In this document: one piece after another, positions 24,869-33,172 of the stretch
How the letters are laid out: each line of letters begins with the position of its first letter
How positions within the stretch are numbered: the stretch's first letter is position 1
From: an uncultured Roseobacter sp.
GTDB taxonomy: Bacteria > Pseudomonadota > Alphaproteobacteria > Rhodobacterales > Rhodobacteraceae
Direction of reading: 5' to 3'
NCBI RefSeq assembly: GCF_947495275.1
Contig: NZ_CANLYL010000017.1
Location: forward strand, 27,538 to 91,537
Length of the DNA stretch: 64,000 nt
Translations under genes and position numbers: made by a program
Notes under the pieces: generated by a model
The model's database searches: none
The model's input: the letters and a program-made list of their open reading frames with translations, nothing else
Told to the model about the DNA's origin: nothing

Positions 24869-25687
24869 ATGGAGAAAATACAAGCCGCCCTTCAAAAGGC
24901 CCGAACCCGCAGGGAAACCGGCGCGCAGGCGCCTGCCGCACCACGCACCTCCACGACGACCGGGTCACCCATAGCAGGGCGGCAGGCACGGCTTTGGGCC
25001 GAGTTGCCGGAGATCGCGCTGTCCGGAACGAAGCTGGCGCATCACCATGTGGTCACCCAGAAAGCCTCCGAAAAGGCGACCCCTTTCGACATCATGCGCA
25101 CCAAGATTCTGTTGCAGATGCAGCAGAACGGCTGGAAAAGCATCGCGATCACCTCGCCCATGCCCAAGAGCGGAAAAACCACGACAGCCTGTAATCTGGC
25201 GTTGGGGTTGGGGCGGCAAAGCGGTCTGCGGGCGATGCTCTTTGATCTGGACCTGCAGGACCCGTCGATCGGCCATTTTCTCAACCATACACCCGAGGCG
25301 CCGATCTCCGATTTTCTGACCGGGAATACCCCCTTTGCAGAACAGGCTGTGCGGGTTGGCGAGAATGTCGCGATCTCCCCTTCGAACCGGATCGAGACGG
25401 ATCCGACGCGCATCCTGCTGTCGCCCAAGACAGGGGAAACCCTGGACGCTGTTCAGGCGACCTATGCCCCCGACATCATGATCTACGACATGCCTTCGAT
25501 TCTGGTGAATGACAACACGCGGGCGTTTCTCAAGAACGTGGATTGTGCCTTGATCGTGGCACGCGCCAACCATACGCGATACGGGCATTTTGATGCCTGT
25601 GAGCGGGAAGTCGCGGAGTATACGAATGTTCTGGGCGTTGTCCTGAATGCGTTCAGAACGAAAGACGTGCAAAGCTACATGGACTAA
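24869..25687 (+). CDS. CpsD/BY-kinase-like ATPase, no tyrosine cluster
   Basis: A 272-residue cytoplasmic P-loop ATPase of the MinD/BY-kinase type that partners Wzz proteins. Walker A is SPMPKSGKTTTACNLA (~100-115), Walker A' AMLFDLDLQDPS, and Walker B IMIYDMPSI. Residues 1-70 are variable and basic. Typical autokinases end in a Tyr-rich tail; here the end, VQSYMD, has a single Tyr, so regulation by multi-site autophosphorylation is doubtful. It is the last gene of the plus-strand operon, ending 19 bp from the convergent VPLPA-CTERM gene. Confidence 0.88.
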   Translation: MEKIQAALQKARTRRETGAQAPAAPRTSTTTGSPIAGRQARLWAELPEIALSGTKLAHHHVVTQKASEKATPFDIMRTKILLQMQQNGWKSIAITSPMPKSGKTTTACNLALGLGRQSGLRAMLFDLDLQDPSIGHFLNHTPEAPISDFLTGNTPFAEQAVRVGENVAISPSNRIETDPTRILLSPKTGETLDAVQATYAPDIMIYDMPSILVNDNTRAFLKNVDCALIVARANHTRYGHFDACEREVAEYTNVLGVVLNAFRTKDVQSYMD

Positions 25688-25706
25688 AGCGCGCGTCGGC
25701 GGCACG

Positions 25707-26450
25707 TCAGGAGAAGGCCTGTCTTTTCGTCTGTCTGCGGCGTAGATAGGCAAATGCGCCGGTCCCGCTCAGCATCAGCAAGAGCCCGGCGGGCAGGGGC
25801 ATCGTCACAAGGGTGTCCCCCCGATCAACCGTCCAGGTGCCGGTTCCCAGCAGAAAGCTTTTGCGGATATTCGGCGCGGTCTCTCCGTTGGCGCAGATGT
25901 CGTCGGTATGTGCGGGATCAAAGCCGTAGATATAGGTGCAGTAAAAGGCACCCGAAGACACACCATGGGTTTCCCAGTTCCAGGCATCGCCCTCGCTCGA
26001 CAGGTTGAAATCCCCAATGCCCGAGGTTTCCGTCCCGAAAAAATGCCAGCTGCTGACCTGTCCGGTCGCATCTACCTGGAAATCCCAGGCATATACCCCG
26101 TGGTCAGAAAACCCGCTCTTGGAGGCCAGGGTCACGCCCCCGATGGTATCGATGATGGATGTGTAAAAGAGGCTGCCGGTGTCGCCGCGCCCTTCAATGT
26201 CAGCGCAATTCCAATGGGTTCCGCTGATGTCACAATCGACTTCCAGCACCATCTCGGCACGCAGGCCCTGCAGGCGTGCCGGGGACAGATGCCCGGCGCT
26301 TTCCAGCCAGGCCTGCTGCCAGTCTTCCTCGAAGATTGCCAGGTCAATGGCATTGCTGCGGTAGGTGAATGTCACGGGTGCCGCCACGGCTGCCGAACAA
26401 AGCCCGATATTGATCAGGGCGGCGGCCAAAATGGCTTTGAAGTCAATCAT
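25707..26450 (-). CDS. VPLPA-CTERM-type exosortase substrate, unknown function
   Basis: A 247-residue secreted protein. The signal peptide is MIDFKAILAAALINIGLCSAAVAA. The last 31 residues form the sorting signal: MPLPAG at 217-222, a hydrophobic helix (LLLMLSGTGAFAYL) and an RRRQTKR basic cluster. This is the tripartite VPLPA-CTERM signal with Met for Val, matching the XrtD at 6841. The mature body has two short Cys pairs (VDCDISGTHWNCAD; FYCTYIY...DDICANG), suggesting disulfides, and no domain I recognise. The start at 26450 follows GAGGTAACAGG; an upstream ATG at 26474 is less good. A CtrA-type box lies 43 bp upstream. Confidence 0.88.
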   Translation of the reverse strand: MIDFKAILAAALINIGLCSAAVAAPVTFTYRSNAIDLAIFEEDWQQAWLESAGHLSPARLQGLRAEMVLEVDCDISGTHWNCADIEGRGDTGSLFYTSIIDTIGGVTLASKSGFSDHGVYAWDFQVDATGQVSSWHFFGTETSGIGDFNLSSEGDAWNWETHGVSSGAFYCTYIYGFDPAHTDDICANGETAPNIRKSFLLGTGTWTVDRGDTLVTMPLPAGLLLMLSGTGAFAYLRRRQTKRQAFS

Positions 26451-26737
26451 CCTGTTACCTCGCACAAAGAGCACGGCCGGTGTGAAAAAGAATTAACAAA
26501 AGGTTAACAAGGCATATGCGGCACACGCTATGCAAGTCAAGCCTTTGAAAAAATTCAACTTTTGGTTGAGGTGGGCGCATGTGGCTGCGCTGGAGCCTCT
26601 GTCATCATGCGGCCGCAACACAGGAAAACGCCGTTCTGAGGGGGGCGCTTCACCCTTATTGCCCCACATTCGCCAACCATAGATCAGGGCAGGCGATCCG
26701 CTTCTGCGGCATGGATTATTGAGTGTTCTGGCGGTTG
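26451..26737. promoter_or_regulatory. 287-bp upstream region of the VPLPA-CTERM gene
   Basis: It contains the CtrA-type site (26493-26507, separate entry) and an AT-rich stretch 26490-26570. The rest, up to the end of manC, shows no gene. Confidence 0.4.
26493..26507. promoter_or_regulatory. CtrA-type box TTAA-N7-TTAA
   Basis: TTAACAAAAGGTTAA matches the full alphaproteobacterial CtrA consensus TTAA-N7-TTAA exactly, 43 bp upstream of the VPLPA-CTERM gene start, a promoter-proximal position. CtrA controls motility and surface traits in Rhodobacteraceae. Regulation of this gene by CtrA is inference. Confidence 0.5.
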
Positions 26738-28168
26738 CTAATCCCGCGCGTAGACATCCTCGTAACGGATGATGTCGTCTTCTCCCAGATAGGTCCCCGT
26801 CTGAACCTCGATCAGCACCATCGGCACCTTGCCGGGGTTTTCCATCCGGTGCACCGCCCCGAGCGGGATGTAGACCGACTGGTTTTCCGAGACCAGCCGC
26901 ACGTCCTCGTCGATCGTGACTTTGGCGGTACCTTCCACGACAATCCAGTGCTCCGCTCGGTGGTGGTGGCTCTGCAGGGACAGGGCCGCTCCGGGGTGCA
27001 CAACAATGCGCTTGACCTGAAACCGGTCTCCGATGGCGAGGCTTTCAAACCATCCCCAGGGCCGGTGGTCGCGCGGGAAGGTCTCTGCCTGCACCACCTT
27101 TTTGTCCTTGAGCGCCGTGACCGCCAGTTTGACATCCTGAGCGCGGGATTTATCCGCCACCAGTACCGCATCCGGCATGGCCACGACGATCATATTGTCC
27201 AGACCGAGCCCGACAACCACCTGTCCCTCTGTCTCCGAACGCAGCAGGGTGGTGTCGCAGTCAATGGCCGTTGCAGGCCCGTGCAGCGCAACCCCGCGGT
27301 CATCCGGCCCCGCTTCCCGCCAGACCGCATCCCAACCGCCGAGATCGGACCAGCCGGCCCTGAAGGGCACAACAGCCAGCCCTTGCGCTTTCTCCATCAC
27401 CGCATAGTCGATGGAGACATCCTCCGCCTCTGCCCAGGGCTTGGGGGCCAGCCGCAAAAAACCCAGATCGGTCTGGGCCTGCTCAACCGCTGCGGTCACC
27501 GTTGAAATCAGCTGTGGCGCATGGGTCTCAAACGCTTCCAGGATCGTGCGCACAGAGAAGAGAAAAATGCCCGCATTCCAGAGGTAATGGCCGTCTTGCA
27601 GCATCTGTTCTGCCGTCGCCAGATCGGGTTTTTCCACGAAGCCCTTGAGATCAATGGCAGCATCCTGCCCGGGGGTTTGTGCCATCTCGAGATAGCCATA
27701 GCCGGTTTCCGGCCTGTCAGGGGTGATCCCGAAGGTGACCATCTGGCCTTTTCGGGCGGCCTGGGCGGCAACATCCACGGCAGTCTGGAAGGCCACTGCA
27801 TCGGGGATGACGTGGTCAGACGGGGCGACCAGCATCAACCCGTCGGGGTCGGTTTGCGCCAGATGCAGTGCCGCGGCCAGTACTGCCGGTGCCGTGTTGC
27901 GTCCCGCAGGTTCGATCAGGATTGCGCCCGGGTCCACGCCCACCGCTGCCAGCTGTTCTGTGACGATAAATCGGAAATCGGAGTTTGTGACCACGGTTGG
28001 GGCCGCATATCCTGTCCCGCTCAGGCGTAATGCTGAGGCCTGAAACAGGCTTTGATCCCCTAATAGAGACGAAAATTGTTTGGGATAGCTCTTCCGCGAC
28101 AAGGGCCACAGACGTGAACCTGAACCGCCTGCCAATAAAACCGGGTAGATCATCTGTGTCATAAACAT
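26738..28168 (-). CDS. manC: Mannose-1-P guanylyltransferase / mannose-6-P isomerase
   Basis: A 476-residue bifunctional ManC/AlgA/XanB-type enzyme that isomerises fructose-6-P to mannose-6-P and forms GDP-mannose from mannose-1-P. The N-terminal nucleotidyltransferase motif is LLAGGSGSRLWPLSRKSYPK; the active site GFVEKPD follows. The C-terminal cupin isomerase domain carries QSHHHRAEHWIVVEG. A second ATG at 28162 (giving MTQMIYPVLL) is equally possible. It is divergent from ugd. The mutase at 43602 would provide mannose-1-P. Confidence 0.95.
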   Translation of the reverse strand: MFMTQMIYPVLLAGGSGSRLWPLSRKSYPKQFSSLLGDQSLFQASALRLSGTGYAAPTVVTNSDFRFIVTEQLAAVGVDPGAILIEPAGRNTAPAVLAAALHLAQTDPDGLMLVAPSDHVIPDAVAFQTAVDVAAQAARKGQMVTFGITPDRPETGYGYLEMAQTPGQDAAIDLKGFVEKPDLATAEQMLQDGHYLWNAGIFLFSVRTILEAFETHAPQLISTVTAAVEQAQTDLGFLRLAPKPWAEAEDVSIDYAVMEKAQGLAVVPFRAGWSDLGGWDAVWREAGPDDRGVALHGPATAIDCDTTLLRSETEGQVVVGLGLDNMIVVAMPDAVLVADKSRAQDVKLAVTALKDKKVVQAETFPRDHRPWGWFESLAIGDRFQVKRIVVHPGAALSLQSHHHRAEHWIVVEGTAKVTIDEDVRLVSENQSVYIPLGAVHRMENPGKVPMVLIEVQTGTYLGEDDIIRYEDVYARD

Positions 28169-28439
28169 CCCATTCTCTTTGGCCCGGCAGCGATGCAGAA
28201 CACGGTGCGACCGCTTTCTTTTAGGAGCCTGCGGGGCGGGTTTGCAATGGGATTGCGGCAGGAATTCGACGCCTGTGGGATATTGTCCCGGGAAACACCG
28301 CTTGAGGGCTGGCTTGGTATGGCTGGCGGGTCTTCGTGGAGCCTGCTAACAACCGGGTCAGACAGCCGCGTGTTTTGCCCGTACATAGCTTGATGGACAG
28401 GCCCCCCGCTGGCCGAAACGATGGGCAACAGGGCAACAG
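28169..28439. promoter_or_regulatory. 271-bp divergent region manC / ugd
   Basis: It must hold promoters for both genes, but I cannot name a convincing hexamer pair. GGGATATTGTCCC at 28278-28290 is a short imperfect palindrome. Nothing else is seen. Confidence 0.35.
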
Positions 28440-29753
28440 ATGAAAATTGCAATGATCGGTGCAGGGTATGTCGGGCTGGTGTCTGGCGTCTGCTTTTCAG
28501 ATTTCGGGCATGATGTAGTCTGCGTTGAAAAAGACCCCAAAAAGCTTGCCCGGCTGCAGGCTGGAGAGGTCCCGATCTATGAACCCGGTCTCGATGAGTT
28601 GATGGCCCGCAACGTGGACGCGGGACGGTTGTCTTTTACCGATCGTCTGACCGAAGCTGTGCAAGGCGCCTCGGCAGTATTCATTGCGGTTGGCACGCCC
28701 ACCCGGCGCGGTGATGGACATGCGGATCTGACATATGTGATGACCGCCGCTGAAGAGATCGCCACCGCCCTGTCCGACTATGCTGTGGTGGTTACCAAAT
28801 CCACTGTGCCTGTCGGCACCAACCGGCAGGTGGAGAAGGTCATCGCAGCGGCCAACCCCGTTGCTGAATTTGATGTCGCCTCGAACCCTGAATTTCTGCG
28901 TGAGGGGGCGGCGATTGATGATTTCATGCGGCCTGACCGGATTGTGGTGGGGGTGCAGAACGCGCGGGCTGCAGAGGTGATGCAGGCCATCTACCGTCCG
29001 CTGTATCTGCGGGATTTTCCGATCATGGTGACAGATCTGGAAAGTGCCGAGATGATCAAATACGCCGCCAACGCCTTTCTGGCCACAAAGATCACCTTCA
29101 TCAATGAGATCGCAAGCTTATGCGAACGCACCGGTGCCGATATAAAATCGGTCTCCAAGGGCATGGGAGCAGATGGGCGTATCGGGTCAAAATTTCTGCA
29201 TGCAGGCCCTGGATATGGCGGCAGTTGTTTTCCCAAAGACACCCGGGCATTGGCCCGCATCGGACAGGAACATGCCGTACCGATGCAGCTGACAGAGACT
29301 GTTATTAAGGTGAATGAGGAGATCAAGCGCCGCATGGTAGAGAAAGTGTTCGATCTCTGCGGTGGGTCCCCTAATGGCAAGATCGTGACTGTTCTGGGGG
29401 TGACTTTCAAACCCAATACCGATGACATGCGTGAGGCACCTGCCCTGACAATCGTGCCGGCACTGGTTGGCAATGGTGCCCAGGTACGGGTTGTGGACCC
29501 TCAGGGACGTCAGGAGGGGGCAGCCCTGTTGCCGGGTGTCACATGGTATGATGACGCCTATGCGGCTGCCGAAGGGGCCGATGCGGTCATCATCCTGACC
29601 GAATGGAATGCTTTTCGGGCGCTGGACCTGCCGCGACTTGCCAACACAATGCGCATCCCGGCCATGGCCGACCTGCGCAACATCTATTCCGCTGAAGACG
29701 CTTCTGAGGCTGGATTTACCGCCTACACGTCAATCGGGCGTCGGGATTTGTAG
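28440..29753 (+). CDS. ugd: UDP-glucose 6-dehydrogenase
   Basis: A 437-residue NAD-dependent dehydrogenase that oxidises UDP-glucose twice to UDP-glucuronate, giving the EPS an acidic sugar. The N-terminal Rossmann motif is IGAGYVGLVSGVCF; the substrate site includes KSTVPVGT and SNPEFLREG; the catalytic Cys263 sits in GPGYGGSCFPKDT; the C-terminal domain includes GVTFKPNTDDMREAPA. The UDP-glucose rather than GDP-mannose form is favoured by family resemblance (FLHAGPGYGGSCFPKD), but this is not certain. It directly precedes the AT-richer cassette. Confidence 0.93.
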   Translation: MKIAMIGAGYVGLVSGVCFSDFGHDVVCVEKDPKKLARLQAGEVPIYEPGLDELMARNVDAGRLSFTDRLTEAVQGASAVFIAVGTPTRRGDGHADLTYVMTAAEEIATALSDYAVVVTKSTVPVGTNRQVEKVIAAANPVAEFDVASNPEFLREGAAIDDFMRPDRIVVGVQNARAAEVMQAIYRPLYLRDFPIMVTDLESAEMIKYAANAFLATKITFINEIASLCERTGADIKSVSKGMGADGRIGSKFLHAGPGYGGSCFPKDTRALARIGQEHAVPMQLTETVIKVNEEIKRRMVEKVFDLCGGSPNGKIVTVLGVTFKPNTDDMREAPALTIVPALVGNGAQVRVVDPQGRQEGAALLPGVTWYDDAYAAAEGADAVIILTEWNAFRALDLPRLANTMRIPAMADLRNIYSAEDASEAGFTAYTSIGRRDL

Positions 29754-29944
29754 GGTGTGGGTTTCCGATCTGGAATGCTGACAACGCGGTATCGTCATAT
29801 TGCTCACCATATTTTGGACATAGCAGCCTCCGAAAGCCCTGTGGCTGGCCACATTATGTCTGATCAGTATCGCCTGTGCGATCCTTTACAGGTTGAGCGA
29901 TCCCCCCTACGTAGTACGCTGTACGGGACCCGGATGGTATACCG

Positions 29945-31708
29945 ATGATTAAGCGCCTTCAGGCCAATATAAACAGTACGATGCTTGGGCGGCTTTTACG
30001 CGAGAATCTGCGGCTTCAGGCATTCAATTATGGTGTGGCTATAGTCGCTATGGTGGTCATTGCTATTACTACGGCGCTGACTGCCTGGATCATGAAGGAC
30101 ATCATCGATTCCATGGTCGCGTCAGGCAACCAGGCAGCGGTTTTTGCGGTAGCTGCTGGGGTCGCGGCGATCTTCGTGGTGAAAGGTATCGCTACCTATG
30201 TGCAGGTCGTCTACCTCAGTCGCGCAGGTAATAGGATTGTCGCTGACCAACAGCGCAAGTTATATGACCGATTGCTGCAACATGGCATCGCGTTTTTCAA
30301 TTCACTTGATTCCTCCAATATTTTGATGCGCGTGACCTCTTCGGCAACAGCGGCGCGCAGTGTGATTGATACGTTGATCATGGGGTTTGTTCGCGACCTA
30401 CTAACATTGATTGGACTGATCTTTGTGATGATCTACCAGCAACCGACCCTCTCTCTGTTTTCATTGATCTTCGGACCAATTGCGATTCTTGGGATTCGGA
30501 AAATTCTCAGCCGTGTGGGTAGTATTGTTGAGGCAAACCTAGCCTCGGCAGCCGAGATTATTAAGGTCGTGCAAGAAACCTCAACAGGCATTCGCGTGGT
30601 TAAAGCCTTTGCACTGGAAAAGCACATGGCCGAGCGGATGAATGCAGCCATTACCACGGTGGAGAGCCGTTCGAACGCAATGGCGCGGTTATCTGGCGCC
30701 ACCAGCCCGCTAATGGAAACCCTCTCCGGTTTTGCCATCGCTGCTGTTGTGGCGTTGAGTACGGTCAGCATCTTTGGTGATGACGCAACATCGCCGGGCG
30801 AGTTGATGTCTTTCGTGACCGCTCTGTTGATGGCCTATGAGCCAGCGAAACGGCTGGCCAAAATGCGCATCAGCATCGAAGCGGGCATGGTCGGTGTGGG
30901 GATGATGTATCAGATTCTCGATACGCCAATAGCTGTCAAGGAGGCGCAGGATGCGGCCCCACTGCGGCAGGGCCCCGGGCAGGTGGAATTCGAGGACGTG
31001 AGCTTCCACTACGAGAATGGCAGTCCCCTGCTCCGCCATATGAACGTGACTTTCGAGGCCGGAAAATCAACTGCGCTGGTAGGGCCATCGGGGGGGGGTA
31101 AATCAACGATCATTAACTTGATTCTGCGGCTGTACGACCCAGTCGGCGGTCGGATCGAGATTGACGGTTTCGACTTGCGGCAGGCCACCTTTGCCTCGCT
31201 CAGGGACAAGATCGCCTTTGTTGGCCAGGAGACCTTTCTGTTCGACGGCACTTTGAAACAGAACATTGCGATGGGGCGCGAAAGTGCAACCGACGAAGAA
31301 ATCATTGCGGCGGCTAGTGCCGCCAACGCCCATGGCTTCATTCAGCGTATGCCTCAGCAATACGATACTGACGTAGGTGAAAACGGTGGTAATCTGTCGG
31401 GCGGCCAACGTCAGCGCATTGCCATTGCGCGCGCGATTCTGCGCGATAGCCCAATCCTGATAATGGATGAGGCTACCAGCGCGTTGGACTCTGAATCTGA
31501 GTATTTGGTGAATGAGGCTTTGCAGAAACTGTCCAGAGGTCGCACAACGATTGTCATCGCACACAGGCTGTCTACCATTCTGAGCGCAGATAAGATCGTT
31601 GTTGTGAAAGAAGGTGAGGTGGTGGAGGAAGGCAGCCAAAGCGAATTGCTGTCTCAGAACGGTTTGTTCCGCACGCTCTATGACAGGCAGTTCAGTACTG
31701 CCGAGTAG
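29945..31708 (+). CDS. MsbA-like ABC exporter (TMD-NBD fusion)
   Basis: A 587-residue half-transporter. Residues ~1-320 contain six membrane helices of a type IV ABC exporter; the NBD has Walker A GPSGGGKST (~380-388), signature LSGGQRQR, Walker B ILIMDEATSALD and switch His in IVIAHRL. It would dimerise to export a lipid-linked or hydrophobic substrate, perhaps a lipid-linked glycan. Being fused, it is not the split Wzm/Wzt O-antigen exporter. It is the only plus-strand gene in the AT-rich cassette, with a 190-bp gap after ugd, and converges on the GNAT gene. Confidence 0.92.
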   Translation: MIKRLQANINSTMLGRLLRENLRLQAFNYGVAIVAMVVIAITTALTAWIMKDIIDSMVASGNQAAVFAVAAGVAAIFVVKGIATYVQVVYLSRAGNRIVADQQRKLYDRLLQHGIAFFNSLDSSNILMRVTSSATAARSVIDTLIMGFVRDLLTLIGLIFVMIYQQPTLSLFSLIFGPIAILGIRKILSRVGSIVEANLASAAEIIKVVQETSTGIRVVKAFALEKHMAERMNAAITTVESRSNAMARLSGATSPLMETLSGFAIAAVVALSTVSIFGDDATSPGELMSFVTALLMAYEPAKRLAKMRISIEAGMVGVGMMYQILDTPIAVKEAQDAAPLRQGPGQVEFEDVSFHYENGSPLLRHMNVTFEAGKSTALVGPSGGGKSTIINLILRLYDPVGGRIEIDGFDLRQATFASLRDKIAFVGQETFLFDGTLKQNIAMGRESATDEEIIAAASAANAHGFIQRMPQQYDTDVGENGGNLSGGQRQRIAIARAILRDSPILIMDEATSALDSESEYLVNEALQKLSRGRTTIVIAHRLSTILSADKIVVVKEGEVVEEGSQSELLSQNGLFRTLYDRQFSTAE

Positions 31709-31759
31709 ACTTTCTACCGTGCGTAAACCAAGCAGGTCGTTTCACGATGGGTCGCCGCT

Positions 31760-32212
31760 CTATCCTATGCGTAATGTAAGAGCTATGGGTTCTTGTGGAG
31801 TGATGTTGGAAGTTTCCCGCTGGAAACCCAATCCCTCATAGAGTCGTAAAGCGGCGACTGCAGCGGGAGCTACTTCGAGTGATATCCTACTGAAGTTCAA
31901 GCTGCGCGCGTGGCCGATACATGTTGCCATCAACTGTTTAGCGATACCGCGCCCGGCAAAGGCGGGCACCACGCTGACATTTGAAACGAAGGCAGAAACC
32001 CGATCGGTGGCGTTGCAGTATATGGCAACCAGACCAATCAGATCGTGCTCAAACCATGCTTCAAATCGTATGGCATTCTTTGTCAGTTTATACGCGTATT
32101 CAGATAGATTGACCCGGCTGCTCAATGGTGGGTGAAAGGCCTGGTCACAGATCTCAAGATGGCGTGCTATATCCTGTGTGTTGGCGTGATCTGTGGTAAA
32201 TCTCAGTGTCAT
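31760..32212 (-). CDS. GNAT family N-acetyltransferase
   Basis: A 150-residue GCN5-type acyltransferase. The acetyl-CoA site is visible as VVPAFAGRGIAKQLM (Q/R-x-x-G-x-G/A), followed by ISLEVAPAAVAALRLYEGLGF. An upstream ATG at 32332 exists, but ATG 32212 overlaps the TGA of the propeller gene as ATGA and gives a normal start MTLRFTTDH. In its setting (DegT aminotransferase, WbqC) the likely substrate is an amino sugar nucleotide, by inference. It is the last gene of the long minus-strand run. Confidence 0.85.
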   Translation of the reverse strand: MTLRFTTDHANTQDIARHLEICDQAFHPPLSSRVNLSEYAYKLTKNAIRFEAWFEHDLIGLVAIYCNATDRVSAFVSNVSVVPAFAGRGIAKQLMATCIGHARSLNFSRISLEVAPAAVAALRLYEGLGFQRETSNITPQEPIALTLRIG

Positions 32213-33171
32213 GCCAGTATCAGTTCGGCCGCACCAAACCCAAATCTGCCAAAAGCATTTCCGTTGTAAAGCAGATAGGGCACGCCCGACAAAACAGCCA
32301 GATGCGGGTAGCATTGCATATCTGCGTCCCATTCCCCGGCCTGTGTGTGGAACCCGAGAGCGTCATCATCACGCGCCCATGTTGTTAGATCAGTCGACGT
32401 CGCATAGCCCATCCTATAAGCTTTCGAGGGGTCTGTACGAAAGCCATGTACGTCGCGGTAACAGAAGACCATGTGGTATTTGCCATCAAAAGAAATGATG
32501 CTTGGCAATGCTTGGCATTCATCAACCCCTAGGCGATCCGGCAAAATCTGCACCCCGTCTTCTTTGACCCAGTTGATGCCATCTGTCGATGTCGCATGGC
32601 CGATCTTATAGACGCGATCAGGAGCGGCAGTTTCAGTTTCGCGTTTCCAGCGTTGCCCGAACATATACCACATATGAAACATACCATTTGCCTTGATGAC
32701 AAAGGCGTCGCCCACCAGAAATGGCTCGTTCAGAGAGGGACCAAGGATGGGACCCAATCCGAGCCGCGTGAAGGTTGCGCCTTCGTCATGGCTCACCACC
32801 AGACCAATGGCTGTATCAACAGAAACCGATTTGCGCCTGTTCCACCCGCATGTGTATCCCCAGACCTGCCCTTGATGACGCAGAACGTTCATCGGGAAAA
32901 TTCCGTGTTCGTCAAAGGTGCCTAACCCGCCTAACGGCAAGACGGCTTGTGTCGAGACGCGTAGCACGGCGGAGAAATCCTTGTGCATGTCCACGAATGC
33001 CATATGGCTGCGAAAAGTCTGCGCACCCGGATCAACAGCGCGGGTGGAAAAGTAGACCCGAACGAAGTCGTCAAACTCCAGTGTTTGCGGACTTTGCGCA
33101 AACTCTTTGCAATTCTGCGGCAGCACATGTTCCGTCGGATCAAATACTTTGCCAAGTTTTGTTTTGATCAT
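32209..33171 (-). CDS. Cytosolic five-bladed beta-propeller protein, copy 1
   Basis: About 320 residues, paralogous to the next gene upstream. It has the repeated pattern of GH43/GH32/GH130-type propellers: W.....DG or S.DGI.W blade turns, e.g. KIGHATSTDGINWVKEDG and MGYATSTDLTTWARDD. Shared landmarks with its paralogue are GKVFDP, FVRVYFS.R, LG.LGTFDE.G, EPF, DE.QA, YHM.FCYR. There is no signal peptide, so it acts in the cytoplasm, unlike most glycosidases of this fold. Candidate acidic residues are the Asp of GKVFDP, the Asp/Glu of GTFDE and the Glu of DECQA. The start is ATG 33171, 1 bp after the upstream stop (33192 is possible). I do not know its reaction. Confidence 0.7.
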   Translation of the reverse strand: MIKTKLGKVFDPTEHVLPQNCKEFAQSPQTLEFDDFVRVYFSTRAVDPGAQTFRSHMAFVDMHKDFSAVLRVSTQAVLPLGGLGTFDEHGIFPMNVLRHQGQVWGYTCGWNRRKSVSVDTAIGLVVSHDEGATFTRLGLGPILGPSLNEPFLVGDAFVIKANGMFHMWYMFGQRWKRETETAAPDRVYKIGHATSTDGINWVKEDGVQILPDRLGVDECQALPSIISFDGKYHMVFCYRDVHGFRTDPSKAYRMGYATSTDLTTWARDDDALGFHTQAGEWDADMQCYPHLAVLSGVPYLLYNGNAFGRFGFGAAELILA

Positions 33172-33172
33172 C

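Noticed and set aside
25688..25706. Terminator between the convergent kinase and VPLPA-CTERM genes
   Set aside because: The 19-bp gap has no stem of useful length and no T-run.
29945..31708. Wzm/Wzt-type O-antigen ABC exporter
   Set aside because: Membrane and ATPase domains are fused in one polypeptide with MsbA-like layout; the Wzt partner with a glycan-binding C-terminus is absent.
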